A stretch of DNA of 6,641 bases from Pseudomonadota bacterium (GTDB taxonomy: Bacteria; Pseudomonadota; Alphaproteobacteria; Rhizobiales; Hyphomicrobiaceae), in NCBI GenBank assembly GCA_021813195.1, contig JAKALI010000235.1, positions 1-6,641 of the forward strand, given 5' to 3'. How positions within the stretch are numbered: the first letter of the stretch is position 1; the number at the start of each line of letters is the position of its first letter. The position numbers and the translations under genes are program-made. Below, one piece after another: positions 5,324 to 6,641 of this stretch. The notes below the pieces were generated by a model. That model ran no database searches. It saw nothing but the letters and a program-made list of their open reading frames with translations, and was not told the DNA's origin.

Positions 5324-6641
5324 ATGGCTAACGAATATGACGTGATTGTCGTGGGTGCGGGGCATAACGGGCTCACCACGGCGGCGTACCTGGCAAAAGC
5401 CGGCCAAAAGGTGCTCGTCCTCGAGCGCAACAACTGGTTCGGCGGCGGCGTCGTGACGCAGGAGATTCTCGAGCCTGGTTTTAAGTTCGACGTGCATTCC
5501 TCGCTGCACGTGAACATCCAGGCCAACCCATTGATCCTCAATGACGAGCTGAAGCTCCTGTCCAAGCACGGCTTGAAATATCTCTACCCGGACGCCGTGT
5601 ACTCCACGATCTTCGACGATCAGACAAGCCTCATCACCTACAAGGACGTCGATCGCACCTGTCAGTCGATCGCCAAGATTTCGCCGCGGGACGCCGAGGC
5701 TTACCGCCGGTTCGCCGAGATGAGCATGAAGGTCGTTCCGCTCGTCACGCAGAGCCTCTTCGTGCCGTCGCCGCCTCAGGGGCAGTTCTTCGCTCTGCTC
5801 GACCAGAGCCCCGCAGAGCAGGAGATCTTCCGGGCGCTGATGCAGAGCAAGCTCGACATCTGCCGCGAGTGGTTCGAAAGCGACAAGCTCATCATTCACC
5901 TGCTCAAGTTCGCGGCGGAGACGCTCACCGGACCGGAGGACAAGGGCACCGGTTTCATTCTCTATACGATGCCGGGAATGGTTCACACCTACCCGATCGG
6001 TGTTCCGGTCGGCGGCAGCGGTGCGTTGGTCACGGCGCTGATCAACTGCTTGAACGGCTATGGTGCCGAACTGCGCAAGGAGACCGAGGTCGAGAAGGTG
6101 CTGGTCCAGGGCGGCCGGGCCGTCGGTGTGCGCCTCAAAGGTGGCGAGACGATTAAGGCCAAAAACGCCGTCATCGGCCAGATCCATCCTTGGCTGATCG
6201 GCGACATGATCGAGACCGTTGACGCAGGCGTCGCCGCTCGTGCTCGCCGCGTGCAGACCGGCGCATTCTGCATCGCACCGCTGCATCTCGCGCTCAAGGA
6301 GCCGCCGAAGTACAAGGCGGGAGACGAGGCCGGCCGCGTCATCTTGGCGAACTACACGCCCGCGACGCTGGAGCGCTTTCTGCGGCTCTTCGATAACTTC
6401 CGCTACGGCGACGTCTGGGCGCCCGGATCGACGGATTGCACCATGGCGTCGCACATGCAGTGCCAGTTCGACCCCACCCAGGTGCCGGAAGGGCGCGCGG
6501 CGATCACCGTCTACGGTTTCTCGCCGTTCGACCTGCGCGACGGTGGATCGGCGGCGTGGGACGAGCGGGGCGAGGAGATCGGCAACTGGTTCCTCGAACG
6601 TTACCGCAGCTACACGACCAACATCACCGATGCCAACATTC
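5324..6641 (+). CDS. FAD-dependent oxidoreductase, phytoene-desaturase/PYROXD2 type (incomplete at window end)
   Basis: The product is a flavoprotein of the CrtI-like amine-oxidase/phytoene-desaturase superfamily (COG1233 type). These enzymes desaturate or oxidise hydrophobic substrates with bound FAD. It starts MANEYDVIVVGAGHNGLTTA: GAGHNG (11-16) is the dinucleotide-binding loop, and Glu34 at the end of VLVLE binds the ribose. GG follows at 40-42. VGGSGAL (229-235) and EVEKVLVQGGRAVGVRL match the second FAD-contact region of the family. The ATG at 5324 has AGGA seven bases upstream. The frame is open for 439 codons to the window edge. Relatives are about 520-540 residues, so roughly the last fifth is missing because the window ends. 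It is probably co-transcribed with the aldehyde dehydrogenase. No membrane segment is evident. The substrate is unknown: family members act on carotenoids but many are uncharacterised, and the neighbours suggest a catabolic rather than a pigment role. Confidence 0.9.
   Translation, partial: MANEYDVIVVGAGHNGLTTAAYLAKAGQKVLVLERNNWFGGGVVTQEILEPGFKFDVHSSLHVNIQANPLILNDELKLLSKHGLKYLYPDAVYSTIFDDQTSLITYKDVDRTCQSIAKISPRDAEAYRRFAEMSMKVVPLVTQSLFVPSPPQGQFFALLDQSPAEQEIFRALMQSKLDICREWFESDKLIIHLLKFAAETLTGPEDKGTGFILYTMPGMVHTYPIGVPVGGSGALVTALINCLNGYGAELRKETEVEKVLVQGGRAVGVRLKGGETIKAKNAVIGQIHPWLIGDMIETVDAGVAARARRVQTGAFCIAPLHLALKEPPKYKAGDEAGRVILANYTPATLERFLRLFDNFRYGDVWAPGSTDCTMASHMQCQFDPTQVPEGRAAITVYGFSPFDLRDGGSAAWDERGEEIGNWFLERYRSYTTNITDANI

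Noticed and set aside
5228..6454. Minus-strand open frame of 408 codons opposite the FAD oxidoreductase
   Set aside because: Antisense shadow: the plus frame has the FAD-binding motif, a ribosome-binding site and family-like sequence throughout.

Overview
The window looks like an accessory catabolic region of a GC-rich proteobacterium. The gene families and codon use fit an alphaproteobacterium of the Bradyrhizobium/Rhodopseudomonas type, but this is inference because no rRNA or other marker gene is present. I find no RNA genes, CRISPR arrays, insertion sequences or phage genes. All recognisable products belong to degradation of aromatic compounds or beta-keto acids, or to its regulation.

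Left part (1-2378, minus strand). Reading right to left there is a 5'-truncated 3-hydroxyacyl-CoA dehydrogenase family gene (1824-2378). Next comes an intact beta-keto acid cleavage enzyme (BKACE/DUF849, 843-1781). After a 213-base gap lies the first 209 codons of a metal-dependent amidohydrolase-type decarboxylase related to gamma-resorcylate decarboxylase (1-629, cut by the window edge). A dehydrogenase that makes a beta-keto acid followed by a BKACE that cleaves it is a known functional pairing, but here the dehydrogenase has lost its NAD-binding half.

Middle (about 2361-3395). The dehydrogenase remnant abuts, head to head, the C-terminal remnant of an extradiol ring-cleavage dioxygenase (2370-2671, plus strand), which also carries a frameshift near its end. 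Both genes lack their 5' halves and meet within about a dozen bases, as expected from one deletion that removed the start regions of two divergent genes. A complete TetR-family regulator follows on the minus strand (2730-3395).

Right part (3396-6641, plus strand). About 400 bases without a confident gene hold a perfect 10-bp-arm palindrome and a promoter-like TTGACA flanked by repeated GTCTCA words. Downstream is an intact aromatic-type aldehyde dehydrogenase of the salicylaldehyde/vanillin dehydrogenase group (3792-5240). After 83 bases comes a FAD-dependent oxidoreductase of the phytoene-desaturase/PYROXD2 type (5324 to the window end, incomplete). The likely unit is a TetR-controlled operon that oxidises an aldehyde produced in catabolism.

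Nothing here amounts to a clearly new system. The points most worth a second look are the double-truncation junction, the stranded BKACE gene with its lower GC, and the candidate operator region upstream of the aldehyde dehydrogenase.
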